A DNA stretch of 64,000 bases from Aphanomyces cochlioides (lineage: Eukaryota; Oomycota; Saprolegniomycetes; Saprolegniales; Verrucalvaceae). The notes below the pieces were generated by a model that saw only the letters and a program-made list of their open reading frames with translations, was not told where the DNA came from and searched no databases. The number at the start of each line of letters is the position of its first letter. The first letter of the stretch is position 1. The position numbers and the translations under genes were made by a program. The stretch lies in contig JAHQRK010000013.1 of NCBI GenBank assembly GCA_019828595.1, positions 1,829,501 through 1,893,500 on the forward strand. The letters are read 5' to 3'. Shown here piece after piece: positions 10,284 to 21,087 of this stretch.

Positions 10284-11349
10284 GAGAACCTCCAGATAGA
10301 CTATTTAAAGATCAGCGGCTACATTAGTAATAAGCAAAATAAGACAATGCAGACACTCTCCATGAGATCTCGTTTGAAACCGTCCAAGTGCAAATTCCAC
10401 CCTGCACTGCGGTGCATTCTCCACCTCCTGTGGGCACCATCAACCCGATAACTTGTGCATCTTCCAAGCCCACAAACATCTTAAACCATACATTTGTTAG
10501 CTCAAATTGCCAATGGGTGATGTAATATCGATACTCAACAGTTAGTCGTCGCTATGGATTGCAAGGCCTTCAAACTTGTTAGATATAAGAATCAAATGAG
10601 TCTAAGTCTATCAAAGTGGTTGAACACGAGGAAAGTTCACTACAACTAGGAGAACTATAGAGCAGTGTCATGTGATTGACTACGATGGACAGTACATTGG
10701 TTGACAGTACAGTTGTGTGTATTTTATATTCCTGGCTAGGATGTGATGGGTTTGACTGTGTTATGCTTAGTGCACTCACTCTCGAATTGGCCCTGAACTG
10801 AGCCTTCAACTCTATTCTCTACTGCATTCCCTGATATTCAACAAAACTACTTACGTGAAGGATTCAAATTATGTCGCCAACTGCCTAGGAATGGCCGACA
10901 TATCGTTAGTATATCATGCGTTGCAAATACGACGCGGTGCTGATCCATCTAGCACTGATAGATATTCCTTAAAAAGGCGTTAGCTGGGATAACTCTGAGG
11001 CATATCCAATCTAATATGTGTTAAACGTACTTGAGGACAAAGGTTAAGACAGGAGATTCAAAGCAATAGAAGCTTGTTTCATCGTTGTGTCCTCAACTCA
11101 TATCTTGCCACCGACCTCAATCGAAGTAACGACTGGGAAGTGTGGAAAGTATCGAGCGATGCGTCTTGAGACTCCCTCGATAGAATAGCCACGAGCTCCT
11201 TTGGCGACTTCTTGACGATACTGTACGTTGGTTTAGATAGACTGAGGCGAGCGTCCATCGCTTGACCGCGGCGACGGGCGGTTCATTCTTGAGGGATTTG
11301 TGATAAATTTAGACTTTCGTGGAGTGAAACGTCGTGACCACATCTCGGC
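10284..11349. other. Gene-free stretch before the membrane-protein array
   Basis: No coding region is recognised. At 11302-11314, GATAAATTTAGAC lies 36 bp before the ATG of the first array copy and is a weak version of the TATA-like element seen before other copies. Confidence 0.35.
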
Positions 11350-12600
11350 ATGACCAAGGTGCAAGAGCTTCGGCTTCCGACGGCGTCTGCATCCTTTTCA
11401 CGCTGGTCTGTCGCGTACAATGTCATGTTTGTGCTCAACTTGGCATCCACGGTAAGTGCTATTGAGTCTTCTCTCGTTATGGATGTGTTTCTAGCCTTTC
11501 ATGGCTTATCTGACAGAGCCCCATCCAGGCCTCGTCATTCCTATTCCTCACGCCGCGACATTTGATGACTACGTGAATGTGACGGCAGCACATTTCAGAC
11601 AACTCTTCAACAATCAAACCGTTCACGGCTACAGTCGACGAGAAATTGCAACCAATTCGTTTGGATGACGTCGAGAGATGACTATACCTTGTCAAGTTGC
11701 CCACGTCGACGCGTTTGACTACATACTTGCCATGCCAGGTAACGCATCAGCGCATCTTTTGCCTTTGGTGAATCCTCCTCTCAGCGTCAAATTACTTTGG
11801 AGATGGCTTACGGGCTTATCTTGTTGAATTTCTCACGTCAAACGCTACTGTTCGCAAGCAAATGCAACCATGGCAACGATGCCAACATGGATATGTATTC
11901 ACGATTGAGCAGAGCGAATTGTGTGTCTGGTTGGAGGAAGTGGCTATGGATCGATACATTGTCTGGACAGCCACTGCCGTGCGTGAAACATCCCAGACCC
12001 TTTTGGCCAAGTGTATCTTTCGCATCTTGCTCACTTGCTACGTTTTGTACGCGCTTTGGTGTCGATATTACAGGCATTACAAGATCCTTGTTTCCAATTT
12101 ACGACACGTTGGCGTGTCTGCAAAGTACACACGATACGAAATTGTCGTGGGAGATCCTGCGTATGCAATTTTGAGACGATCCAGTCGTGTCGCTGGCCAT
12201 GGTGATTGACATGTTGTGGGGCGTGCCATACTATGCCATCTCTCTAATATACCTCACGCAATCCCAAGACCTATGGCTATATTGCAATGGGTGCATCTAT
12301 CTCGCCCGGAGTGTAAGTCCAACTCGTGGTTGCCTCTTTGAATTTTGTCATGAAGGTATGGTATGCTTACTTTTGGATGCGAATTTTCTCTTTTATCATC
12401 AAGTGGCGTCAATGGGAAGCATCCTTTGCCCCTGCTGGCAGCACCTGTATGGCTTGCCTACTTTTTTCATGCGAATGTTTTCCTTTAGGATCAAGTGGCG
12501 TCAATGGGAGGCATCGTTAGCCCCAGTGGATCCTGAACTTTTGGCGTTGAGAACTTTTATCAACAGTAGGTCAGTTATGCTCTTCTCACTTCGGTATATT
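11350..12600 (+). pseudogene. Multi-pass membrane family, copy 1 (broken)
   Basis: Exon 1 (11350-11451) is intact and encodes the N-terminal anchor; exon 2 starts at 11495. Three lesions are visible. An in-frame TGA at 11666-11668 replaces a residue in the conserved FG-I-RRE stretch. One base is inserted near 12175 in the conserved ILSDP segment. About 92 bp of exon 4 is tandemly duplicated (12357 and 12448 onward), so the RI-F-S-F-I-IKWRQWEASFAP block appears twice. After about 12600 the homology fades, and the C-terminal exon 6 is missing. Exon 3 up to the insertion is well preserved, which suggests recent inactivation. Confidence 0.8.
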
Positions 12601-13000
12601 GTGGTATTGGTGGTAATATCATTCGCCACTCTCAAACATCAAAGACAATGGTGGCAGCACCACCCAACTAGCTCGATACATTGTCATGTTAACTCACGGC
12701 ATACATGTGTCGATTGGTCACTTTGAAATTGCACTTGTATTGATTGCCACGACGTCCCCCCAGAGAGTGAAACTTGCTGGGAAATTACATTTGTTGCCAT
12801 TTCATGCAATGCGACTCAAGAGTTAACAAGATGGATGTATTGCCCATGAACATACCGAGGAACATTTCAATGAAAAGCCAGCAGCTCATGGGACTCCAAT
12901 GAACATCAATTGCAGAACAGCACGTGATCACAGCAATGTCGTACAATCATAGCTAAAGAGCACACTCAAACCACTTGACGGGCTTGCGGCTCTTGCCAAA

Positions 13001-14614
13001 TCAGCCATCGCCATGACGGAACGGTAGGTCGAAGTGATTGAGGGCTACCTCGTAGTTGGAACTGGTGTAGGTTGTGCCAAAGTTGCTGGAGCCGTAGCCT
13101 GCCTGGCAGCTAGTGACATCGACGACTCCATCATTGGCAGAAGCGTGCTTTGACAACATAGCAACGACTTGCAGTCCAGAGTAGACACTAAGCAAACCAA
13201 TTGCACTTGTTCCACACGCAAGCTTGGACACGTGTTGAGCTCGCTTGGATTGAATTGCCTCCAAGTTGTGAACTCTGTTGGCATTGACTGTCGATTGATG
13301 CAGCAAGGACGAGTAACCAGCATTGACTGGGCATAATCCCGCCATCTTCAGCAACCCCTTGATGATCCAATCGCTCCAACTACCCGAGTTACATTTCTGG
13401 ACGAGATAGTTTGCGCTCTTACTGCCTTGTATCGGAGCAGCCAAGGAGACCCAAGTCACGCCACTCGAAAACTCGCAAAAGTTATTCACCAAAGCTGCCG
13501 ATGCAATCATGTTTCCCATCGAATGGGTCGTCAAGATGAGATCGCTGATTGTACTCCCATTGTTGCCAGATGCAACTTGCAAGGCCATGTCACAGAACTC
13601 TCGCTGAAGGCTCTCGTCGTCCCATCCACGGGTCACAGTGTCCATGTGTGCAAACTTGGTGGTGGTGCAGCAGGGAGCGTGGTCGTGGATTGCACCCCAA
13701 TAATCGGTGAAAGTGTCCGTCAATGACGCAGTAGCGTTGAGGCCAACGCCATGGATAAACAAGCATGGCTTCTGTGGTCCCTTGCATCCACAAGTTGCGG
13801 CATCGAGACTAGCTGAAACAGCAGTGCCCACAAGATTGTTGCTTTCAAGCAGTATTCTCGTTCCCAACGTTGGAGGAGCCGTACGGACCAGCGGACAGTC
13901 AAGATCAGGTGGGGCTACGATGTCTGGCACTTGATTTGGATCAGTCAAGTACTCGATCGAGATCTCGAGATCGCTTGACCGACCGAAACTCAAGTGGTTG
14001 GTGTTGGAGTTACAAAAGACGAACGTTTCGCCAGCAAAACTGAGCTTCAAAAGTTGACCAGAGCCGCATTCCATTGGCATGGATGAATCGTCAGTGACAA
14101 GGACATTTTTCACAGCCCTTGAGCTTTCCAAGCTTGCTTGCACCAGATTCACGGGGGGGGAACTTGGTGACTCGTCCAAGCATCCAGAGCGGAGGAGGGT
14201 TTCGCCAGACGAGATGGACCAGTAAGCACGATTGTCCAACAAGACGTACGTCTCCAGAACTTGGTCGTCTTGTTGAATCAATATCGCATCGAAGTCAAGA
14301 GTGGCCGAGGGACTTCCAGCAGGACGAGGGACGATGTACATGCTTACTTCGGACTTGCCTTTCCATTGCATGGACGAACGGAGAGCTTTGATGTTGACTT
14401 TAAGGCCAGGGGACTGTTGGATGTTGCTCATGATGTTCTTGACGTCAGGTTGTTTCCTCTTATTGAAGACAATGACACCGATGGCAAGACAGACAGCGCC
14501 ACAAAAGACTACAATTGCGATCATGACGCAGAAGCGAGGAAAGACGCGAGGCTTGGGTTGGTCATGACATGGAGACGGTGTAGCCGCAACAAAATCGACC
14601 GTGATATCGTTCAT
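13001..14614 (-). CDS. Membrane-anchored alpha/beta-hydrolase (lipase-like) protein
   Basis: From ATG 14614 the product is 537 residues. It has a proline-rich cytoplasmic N-terminus, one strong membrane segment (about residues 29-50), a basic stop KRKQ and a large extracytoplasmic region, so it is a type II membrane protein. The hydrolase part contains LFIHGVG (oxyanion-loop type motif) and THSMGN with the candidate nucleophile Ser near 365. Asp near 495 (NDGVV) and His near 527 (LNHFD) are plausible triad partners. Several cysteines (CGCKGPQKPC, CCTT) suggest disulphides. An in-frame ATG at 14698 exists, but a GTGAGTATAC donor and CTGCAG acceptor between it and 14614 look like a 5' UTR intron. 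The gene lies inside the membrane-protein array on the opposite strand. Substrate unknown. Confidence 0.8.
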   Translation of the reverse strand: MNDITVDFVAATPSPCHDQPKPRVFPRFCVMIAIVVFCGAVCLAIGVIVFNKRKQPDVKNIMSNIQQSPGLKVNIKALRSSMQWKGKSEVSMYIVPRPAGSPSATLDFDAILIQQDDQVLETYVLLDNRAYWSISSGETLLRSGCLDESPSSPPVNLVQASLESSRAVKNVLVTDDSSMPMECGSGQLLKLSFAGETFVFCNSNTNHLSFGRSSDLEISIEYLTDPNQVPDIVAPPDLDCPLVRTAPPTLGTRILLESNNLVGTAVSASLDAATCGCKGPQKPCLFIHGVGLNATASLTDTFTDYWGAIHDHAPCCTTTKFAHMDTVTRGWDDESLQREFCDMALQVASGNNGSTISDLILTTHSMGNMIASAALVNNFCEFSSGVTWVSLAAPIQGSKSANYLVQKCNSGSWSDWIIKGLLKMAGLCPVNAGYSSLLHQSTVNANRVHNLEAIQSKRAQHVSKLACGTSAIGLLSVYSGLQVVAMLSKHASANDGVVDVTSCQAGYGSSNFGTTYTSSNYEVALNHFDLPFRHGDG

Positions 14615-15215
14615 GCCCTCTGCAGCAGTCGTGGTGACGTGACTCCAAATCGAGAATGGGAGAGGATAATGTATACTCACTATACATATGTAGTGCATGC
14701 CACCAGCATGTGCTTTGTCACGTTGGAATCGTGGACTTTAAGATAAAGTATCGTCGGTCTTGCAGCGAAAACAGCTCATTCAGAGTTCAGAAACTTACGA
14801 AGACGGAGTATGAAGGAAGGTGTAACTCACGTCATGACGAAGGCACATGTTAATTGAAAACCAGCCGGGTACATTTGATGTCGACCGGTATAAATGCTTC
14901 TCATGGAAGTTCGACGAAGAAAACCCGAGCGCTCCATCACTCTAGAGAGTACTGTGGTAAACAACATCCGACTGCTCTAATAGAATCTTCAAGTTGGTCC
15001 CGTAGAATCGTCTTGGAGCTTGGGCTGCTGCCGCTCTGAAGAGCTAGGCGGAAGAAAATTTGAAATCATGAAGATTTACAGTACTTAGTAGTGGGAATAG
15101 GTATTGCCCCTTGCTTTAAATGTGCTGCGTATAGTTCTCGGTTGATGTTTCGATGGTCCGACCAGGTCTGCGGCAGATGAAGCCCTGCACAATATTTAAA
15201 GGCGCTGGAGCTCAA
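14615..15215. other. Spacer between hydrolase gene and array relic
   Basis: This is the promoter side of the hydrolase gene. It holds the possible 5' UTR intron (about 14623-14680 on the minus strand) and otherwise nothing I recognise. Confidence 0.3.
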
Positions 15216-15755
15216 ACAAGGTTTATGAGGTTCGACTGCCCGTGGCATCTGGATCCTCTACACGCTGGTCTCTCGCCTACAATGTCATCTCTGTGCTCGG
15301 CTTGGCGTCCACGGTACAAACTTTTCTTACTTGACTGAATCATTGGAGATATGTAGCCTTTGATGGCTTACTGAGCCACATCCTGGCCAAGGGGGGCAAG
15401 TTCCAGTTTGGAGTTCGTTTGACGACTACGTCAACGTGACCGCGACATATTTCAAACTTCTTTACCACACCACAAGAATCCTCAGTACCGAAATATTCCG
15501 CTATTTCGCCACGACGCTACTCACTGGTTTGTGTTTTGCAACACGAAGGATGGTAATACCGAGCCACGCGTTCGCCCTCTCCTTGCTTACTTGCCTGGAT
15601 CAGCAATTGCAAGATCCAAATCTTACAATTCTAAACTGCACGACGACGTATCCACCCCTGTATGCGTTCTCAACAACGAAGGCTGTGAAACGTTGATGGC
15701 CACGTCGACGAACGTTATTCATTGCGGTAATGCCAATAGCCAGTGGATAATGTGA
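15216..15755 (+). pseudogene. Membrane family, copy 2 (exon 1-2 joined to exon 6)
   Basis: Exon 1 is recognisable (RWSLAYNVISVLGLAST), but the ATG has decayed. Exon 2 runs to the Y-F-K-L-L-Y motif and then passes directly into exon 6 at the R-x-I-P-L-F position, near 15470-15490. Exons 3, 4, 5 and their introns, about 1.1 kb in an intact copy, have been deleted. The end still reads NSQWIM followed by a stop, the family C-terminus. Confidence 0.8.
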
Positions 15756-16439
15756 TTGTGTTAATGGCCTCGGGCATTAATGCCTTGGTCTTGAAAGGCC
15801 AGTAGTCGAATGGAGACGTTGATGTGGTAAAACAGGTTGAATTGAATCGCTACACTGTGCAGGTAGCTATGGCTGCTGGGGAATACACCCAAGCCTGTTG
15901 GACCAAGCATTTCTTCAGATCGTTCCATCAATTAATAATCAACCCAAAGTATATTCACTGTGTTTCCTCAAGTTTTCAAGGGTTACTATCATGAGCAATG
16001 ACATCAGGGAGTGCTTTCGAAGTATGTTCACCATTGCAACAGTACTCTAGATTTCTAACACAACAAGACTTTCAAAGCTAAACGCCTTCAAACTTAATTT
16101 ACCAGCATCTCAATAATAATGCATTCACTTGGAATATATCACTTTGCTCTTGCTACACCGACCGACCCACTCAATGAACTTGGTCAAACTCAGGTCACCA
16201 TATATATTAAAAAGATGATTACCGTCGCATTATGACTGATAGTGAACGAATACTGCTGATAACATCAGAAATTCCCATGGTCAACTGAGCTAACTAATTT
16301 GACAAGAACGACACTTTGAAGCCCATATTGATATCAGTCAACGAACCATAAAATTCTTATTACATCACTCGGCAGACTATTAATAGACTACAATTTTCAT
16401 TATCCTTTTTCGGACTCCAGGACTCTCGACGGGCACATC
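15756..16439. other. Gene-free spacer in the array
   Basis: No coding region is recognised. ATTAATAGAC near 16379-16388 lies at the position of the TATA-like element of other copies (about 55 bp before the next ATG). Confidence 0.3.
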
Positions 16440-18294
16440 ATGACCAAAGTACAAGAGGTTCGGCTACCTGTGGCGTCCGCATCTTGTACTCGTAGGTCGA
16501 TTGTGTACAACATCCTCTTTATTCTGAACTTGGTGTCCACGGTATGTTCTCCATGAGCTTTAAACTTGCCTCACATTTCGCTCAGCCTTTCTTGGCATAT
16601 CTCGCGGAGCCACTGCCAGGCTCCGCTGATGCCAGCAAACTTCCTGACTCAGCAACATTTGACGAATTTGTCAATGTCACGACAGCGTACTTTAAACAAC
16701 TCTACAACAATCAAACAATGCAGCCGGATGAAGTCAGTCGACGAGAATTACATTCAAACAGGTTTGTCTTGCGTCAGGACATGGTTTTGCCATGTGAAAT
16801 ACCCCAAGACGAAGCGGTCGACTACATGCGCCTGGTATGCAATTCTACTGCTGCCATACAACACAATTCGTTTTATTTGGTTGTAGCATCCCTGTTCTTT
16901 GGGTATGGCCAGCGATCTTTTATACATAAATTTCTCACATCCAACGCAACAAGCCGCTATCAAATCCAACCATGGCAAATGTGTCAACGCAATCTAGTGC
17001 TCACCATGACCATGAGCGAGTCCTGCATTTGGCTGGAAGAAACTGGATCAAGTCATTATAAGTTTTGGGTTGTCGTGGCGTTGTCCCCCTATCTTCAAGC
17101 CCGCGTGATCAAACTTATCTTTCGGAGCATCCTGACGGCTTATGTCACTTACATCCTCTGGTGTCGCTATTACCGCCATTATGTTATCCTGTTGTCGAAT
17201 TTACGTCACTTTGGTCTGTCATCCAAGTACACACGATATCAAATTGTTGTTGGAGATCCAGCTTATGCAATTCTAAGCGACCCAGTTCTTTCAGTCGCGA
17301 TGGTCGTTGATATGCTGTCGAGTATATTGTATTCTGCCCTTGCGCATTTGCAAGTTACTCCATTTCATGACATGTGGCTCTACACCTGCGGTTGCGTATA
17401 TTTGGCCCGAGGAGTGAGACGATGTCAGTGATATTCATTTGCCGACTGACACCTTGTAGGTTTGGTATGGCTTCTTATTCATGCGGGTCATTTCAATACT
17501 TGTGAAAACGTTTGGATGGGAAAAATCGTTTGCACCGGTTGACCCCGGCATGCTGACAATGTGTGCATTTTTGTACAATGGTCAACCTATGAGCCTTGTC
17601 GGCGGAACGCGCATGCAGTCCATTTTTCACGAAATGTGGTCTTTGTTTCTTCCTCACGAATTTCGTGAACAGGCTATTGAATGCATCACCGGTATGATAC
17701 CTTCGTTTATCTATTTTAATGACGGGTTTGGCCTTTGTAGCTGCTGTCATGGTGGTTTTAACAATGGCTATCTTGCCTTTACTATTTTCCAGGGTCTCTT
17801 TAAACTCGTGCAAGTGCCGTACATCATGAGGCTGAAATGATCCCATTAACATTGACCTAGACCAAGTGCATCCGACGACGTTAAAATTGAGAACCAGCGT
17901 CAGCACCTATACATTCAATGATCTCAAAGCTCGTATCCTACTCACACTTACCATGCAAAAGCACGTCAAGCACGAAACAGGAGGCTCTCTTCACAAGCTT
18001 TACAACAAAAATCCTCGGTACAGGAAGATCCCTCTCTTCAGCCATAGTGCTGCTGATTGCTATATCCTGTGCTTCATCGCTGATGGAACTCTCGATCAAC
18101 GCGTACGGTTATCTTTGGTTTCATGTTTGGACCGTCAAGTGCTCGATCCCAAGCATGCAATTTCAATTTGTACTTCGATGCATTCGACACCTGTCTGTAT
18201 TCTCAATAACGAAGGGTGTGCAACATTCAAGCCTATCTCCAAGGATACCCAATGTGTCCATCTTGGGAGCTTCAATTGCCAATGGGTCCTCTAG
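16440..18294 (+). CDS. Multi-pass membrane family, copy 3 (open with intron 2 retained)
   Basis: Exons by homology: 16440-16541, 16586-16834, 16887-17413, 17460-17691, 17741-17818 and 17861-18294. Exon 2 ends in a changed sequence (ATGCGCCTG before GTATGC, where paralogues have ATGCGCATGCCAG). Splicing the 52-nt intron 16835-16886 would therefore shift the frame. If that intron is retained the whole message is open and encodes 557 residues, with about 18 extra residues in the ectodomain. All other features are kept: N-terminal anchor, NVT and NNQT sequons, CRYYRHY, the VVGDPAYAILSDP core, the membrane block and the complete C-terminal domain ending QWVL. It is either a functional variant or a very recent pseudogene. 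Confidence 0.7.
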
Positions 18295-18686
18295 TCGAAC
18301 CAGAGTTAAGCCTCAACGACCAGAAACTTGAATCGACTAATCTTTCATTTAGTTGGGATGCTCTCTGCTATCGTCATGGAAGTTTGCTGGTGAGTGGTTT
18401 TTCCATTATGATCATGCTCAGCGATTTCAAATCCCTCCATGTACTTCGGCCGTTTTGTCCTCGCACCTACTTAATTCTACTCCGCTAGAAAATGTCATTG
18501 TTATCAAATACAGTTGAGTGAAGTGTACAAAATATACATGAGTGGATGCGTGGAGAACACTCAGCTCCTTCGAAATGCCCAGTATACAGATGTGGACATC
18601 ACGATTGGGCAGTAACAAGTAAAATTAGATCTAGAGTGAACACTCAACAGTCGAAACGTCAGACTTCGGACTCCTGGCTGCCATAA

Positions 18687-20492
18687 ATGACCAAAGTCCA
18701 AGAGCTCCGGCCGCCCACGGTCTCTGCATCTTGTACGCGCTGGTCTCTCTTGTACAACGTTCTCTTTGTCCTGAACTTGGTGTCTTCAGTACGTATGCTG
18801 ATGCATTATAATTTAGTCTCATTCAACTTATAGCCCTTTACCGGCGAACCATATCCAGGTTCTCTTGGTTTCAGCCGTCTCCCTACCTGGAGAACATTTG
18901 ACGACTTTGTCAATGTTACTGCGACGTACTTCAAAGAATTATACAACAACCAGACGATGGAAGTCGATGAAACATGTCGACGGGAAGTTCAGGCAAACAG
19001 GTTTGTCTTACGACGTGAGATGACACTTCCATATGAAATACCCCGAGACCATGCTATTGACAACATGGTTCGCATGCCAGGTCTTCTACAATTACATTCC
19101 TGCATATATGTGCTAACTTCGTTGAAGCGTCGCTCTTCTTTTCGTATGGACAGCGCGCATATATAGCCGACTTCCTTTCGTCCAATGCAACATCCAGAAA
19201 TCAAATGCGATCATGGCAAATGTGCCAGCACAATTTAGTATTGTCCTTGTCAATTTGTGAATCCTGCATCTGGCTAGAAGTGATGGGATCAAATCGCTAC
19301 GTATTTTGGGTCGCTGTAGCGCTTATTGCATATCCCGCGACACGGTGGATCAAGGTTGTCTTTCGGTGTTTGCTCACTGTATATGTTATTTATGTTCTCT
19401 GGACGTCACTACGTTGTCCTCTTATGGAATCTTCGCCAATTTGGTCTTTCTCAAAAGTATGTTCGATACCGAGTTGTGGTTGGCGACCCTGCGTATGCAG
19501 TTTTGAGTGGTTCGATCGTTTCTTTGGCATTCATTATCGATTTGGGATCAACTTTGTCATATTTTGCCCTCGCTCATTTGCAAGTAACCCAATATCACGA
19601 CTTTTGGGTTTATGCAAGCGGGTGTGTGTACATGTCTCGAACTGTATGAAATTGCTGTAAATTCTATCTAGGTTTGGTATGCCTTCCTGGTTATGTGGCA
19701 TCCATCGTAGTGAAGAAATTTCAATGGGAGAGCAATTTTGGTCCCGTCGATCCTGGTTTATTAGCTGTCTGTGCCATGCTATACTCGGGACCGATCGTGA
19801 GCCTTGTTGGTAGCACACATTTGGAAATCTTCATCCATGAAATGTTGTCTCTCCCTCTGTCTTACGAACTTCGTGACCAGGCCATTGAGTGCTTTCCTGG
19901 TGAGATATCTTTCACGCGATATCTCATTATGTATTTTCATAGCTGCTTCGATGTTTATATTCGCAATGGCATTTCTTCCCTTGATTTTCTCTCGATTTTC
20001 TCGTTCTTGTCGCAAGTGCAGTAGGTCAAACACAACTGGCTAAGCAAACTAAAGCCTCTAGACCGAGTGTATCCCGCGAAATTATCGAAATTATACGTCA
20101 GCGACTACAAGTACAACGATCTCAAAGCTTATATACTCATCGCACTCACGATGGAAAAACATGCCAAGTATGAAACGGGTGGCTCACTACATGAACTTTT
20201 TCGCAAAAACCCTCAGTACAGAAAAATACCGCTCTTTAGCAGTCTTGCTGCAGATTGCTTTGTCTTGTGTTACACTGTCGATGGAGAACTAGACCAACGG
20301 ATGCGACTGTCTTTGTTCTCTTGCTCTGACCCTCGAGATCGTGACCCTCGTCAAAAAGTTTCAAAATGCACGTCTGAGCATATGATGGCAATTTCAGTAA
20401 TGAACTGCGACAGTTGCAGGACATTTACGCCATCTTCCAACGATACCAAATGCATTCATCGGAGCAGCTCAAACTGTCAATGGATTATGTGA
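18687..20492 (+). pseudogene. Multi-pass membrane family, copy 4 (two frame-breaking deletions)
   Basis: Exon 1 (18687-18788) and exon 2 (18834-19080) are intact. Exon 3 begins at 19128. Near 19403 about 11 bp is missing from the conserved W-x-R-Y-Y-R-H-Y stretch, shifting the frame. Near 19697 about 4 bp is missing in exon 4 after the L-V-M residues. The frames resume correctly after each lesion, and exon 6 is complete, ending QWIM at 20492. The sequence between lesions is well conserved, so the copy was lost recently. Confidence 0.8.
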
Positions 20493-21017
20493 ACTCTTCG
20501 AGCACCCTGCAATCATTAGATCCTTTCCAAGACCTCAATATTTCTCTTGAGCTCACTCTAGAAATGTAAATAGGAAATTGAAGAAGTACAAGTTTAAGAC
20601 AATATTGTCAAATGGAGTTGTCAATTCAAAACCTCTAATTGCAAATTTGGCAATCAATCCAAGTGAAAGCATTTTTCTATCATTGAAAAGAAGCATACCC
20701 AATTGCCATTGGTGTTCGATTGTTCTTAGCGACCACAGCCTCATTGCATCACCGTCATTTGTGCATACCAGTGTCAGTTAAATTAGCCATTTACGTGAAC
20801 AAATGCAATTGAAATTAGATATGTTCATGCTATGTCGGCGAGACCAATTTTCGACGCGAAAGAAACACGCTATATGCTATGTGTCCCTCGGTTTACGAGT
20901 TCCAATTGATGGTGCAGAGTGAATATATTTGAACAACATGAAGTATGAGATGGATGACCAAAACAACAAAGATGATAGTCGTCAGTCCATGATAACAGAC
21001 GACAGGTGAAGTCTAGA

Positions 21018-21027
21018 ATAAAAATAG
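21018..21027 (+). promoter_or_regulatory. TATA-like element of copy 5
   Basis: ATAAAAATAG, 61 bp before the ATG of an intact family member. The same element occurs at a similar distance before other copies. Confidence 0.55.
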
Positions 21028-21087
21028 ACACGCTGTAACTGTTTAAACGGTATTTTCAACCTCACTTGGTTTGCCGACGGACACAGC

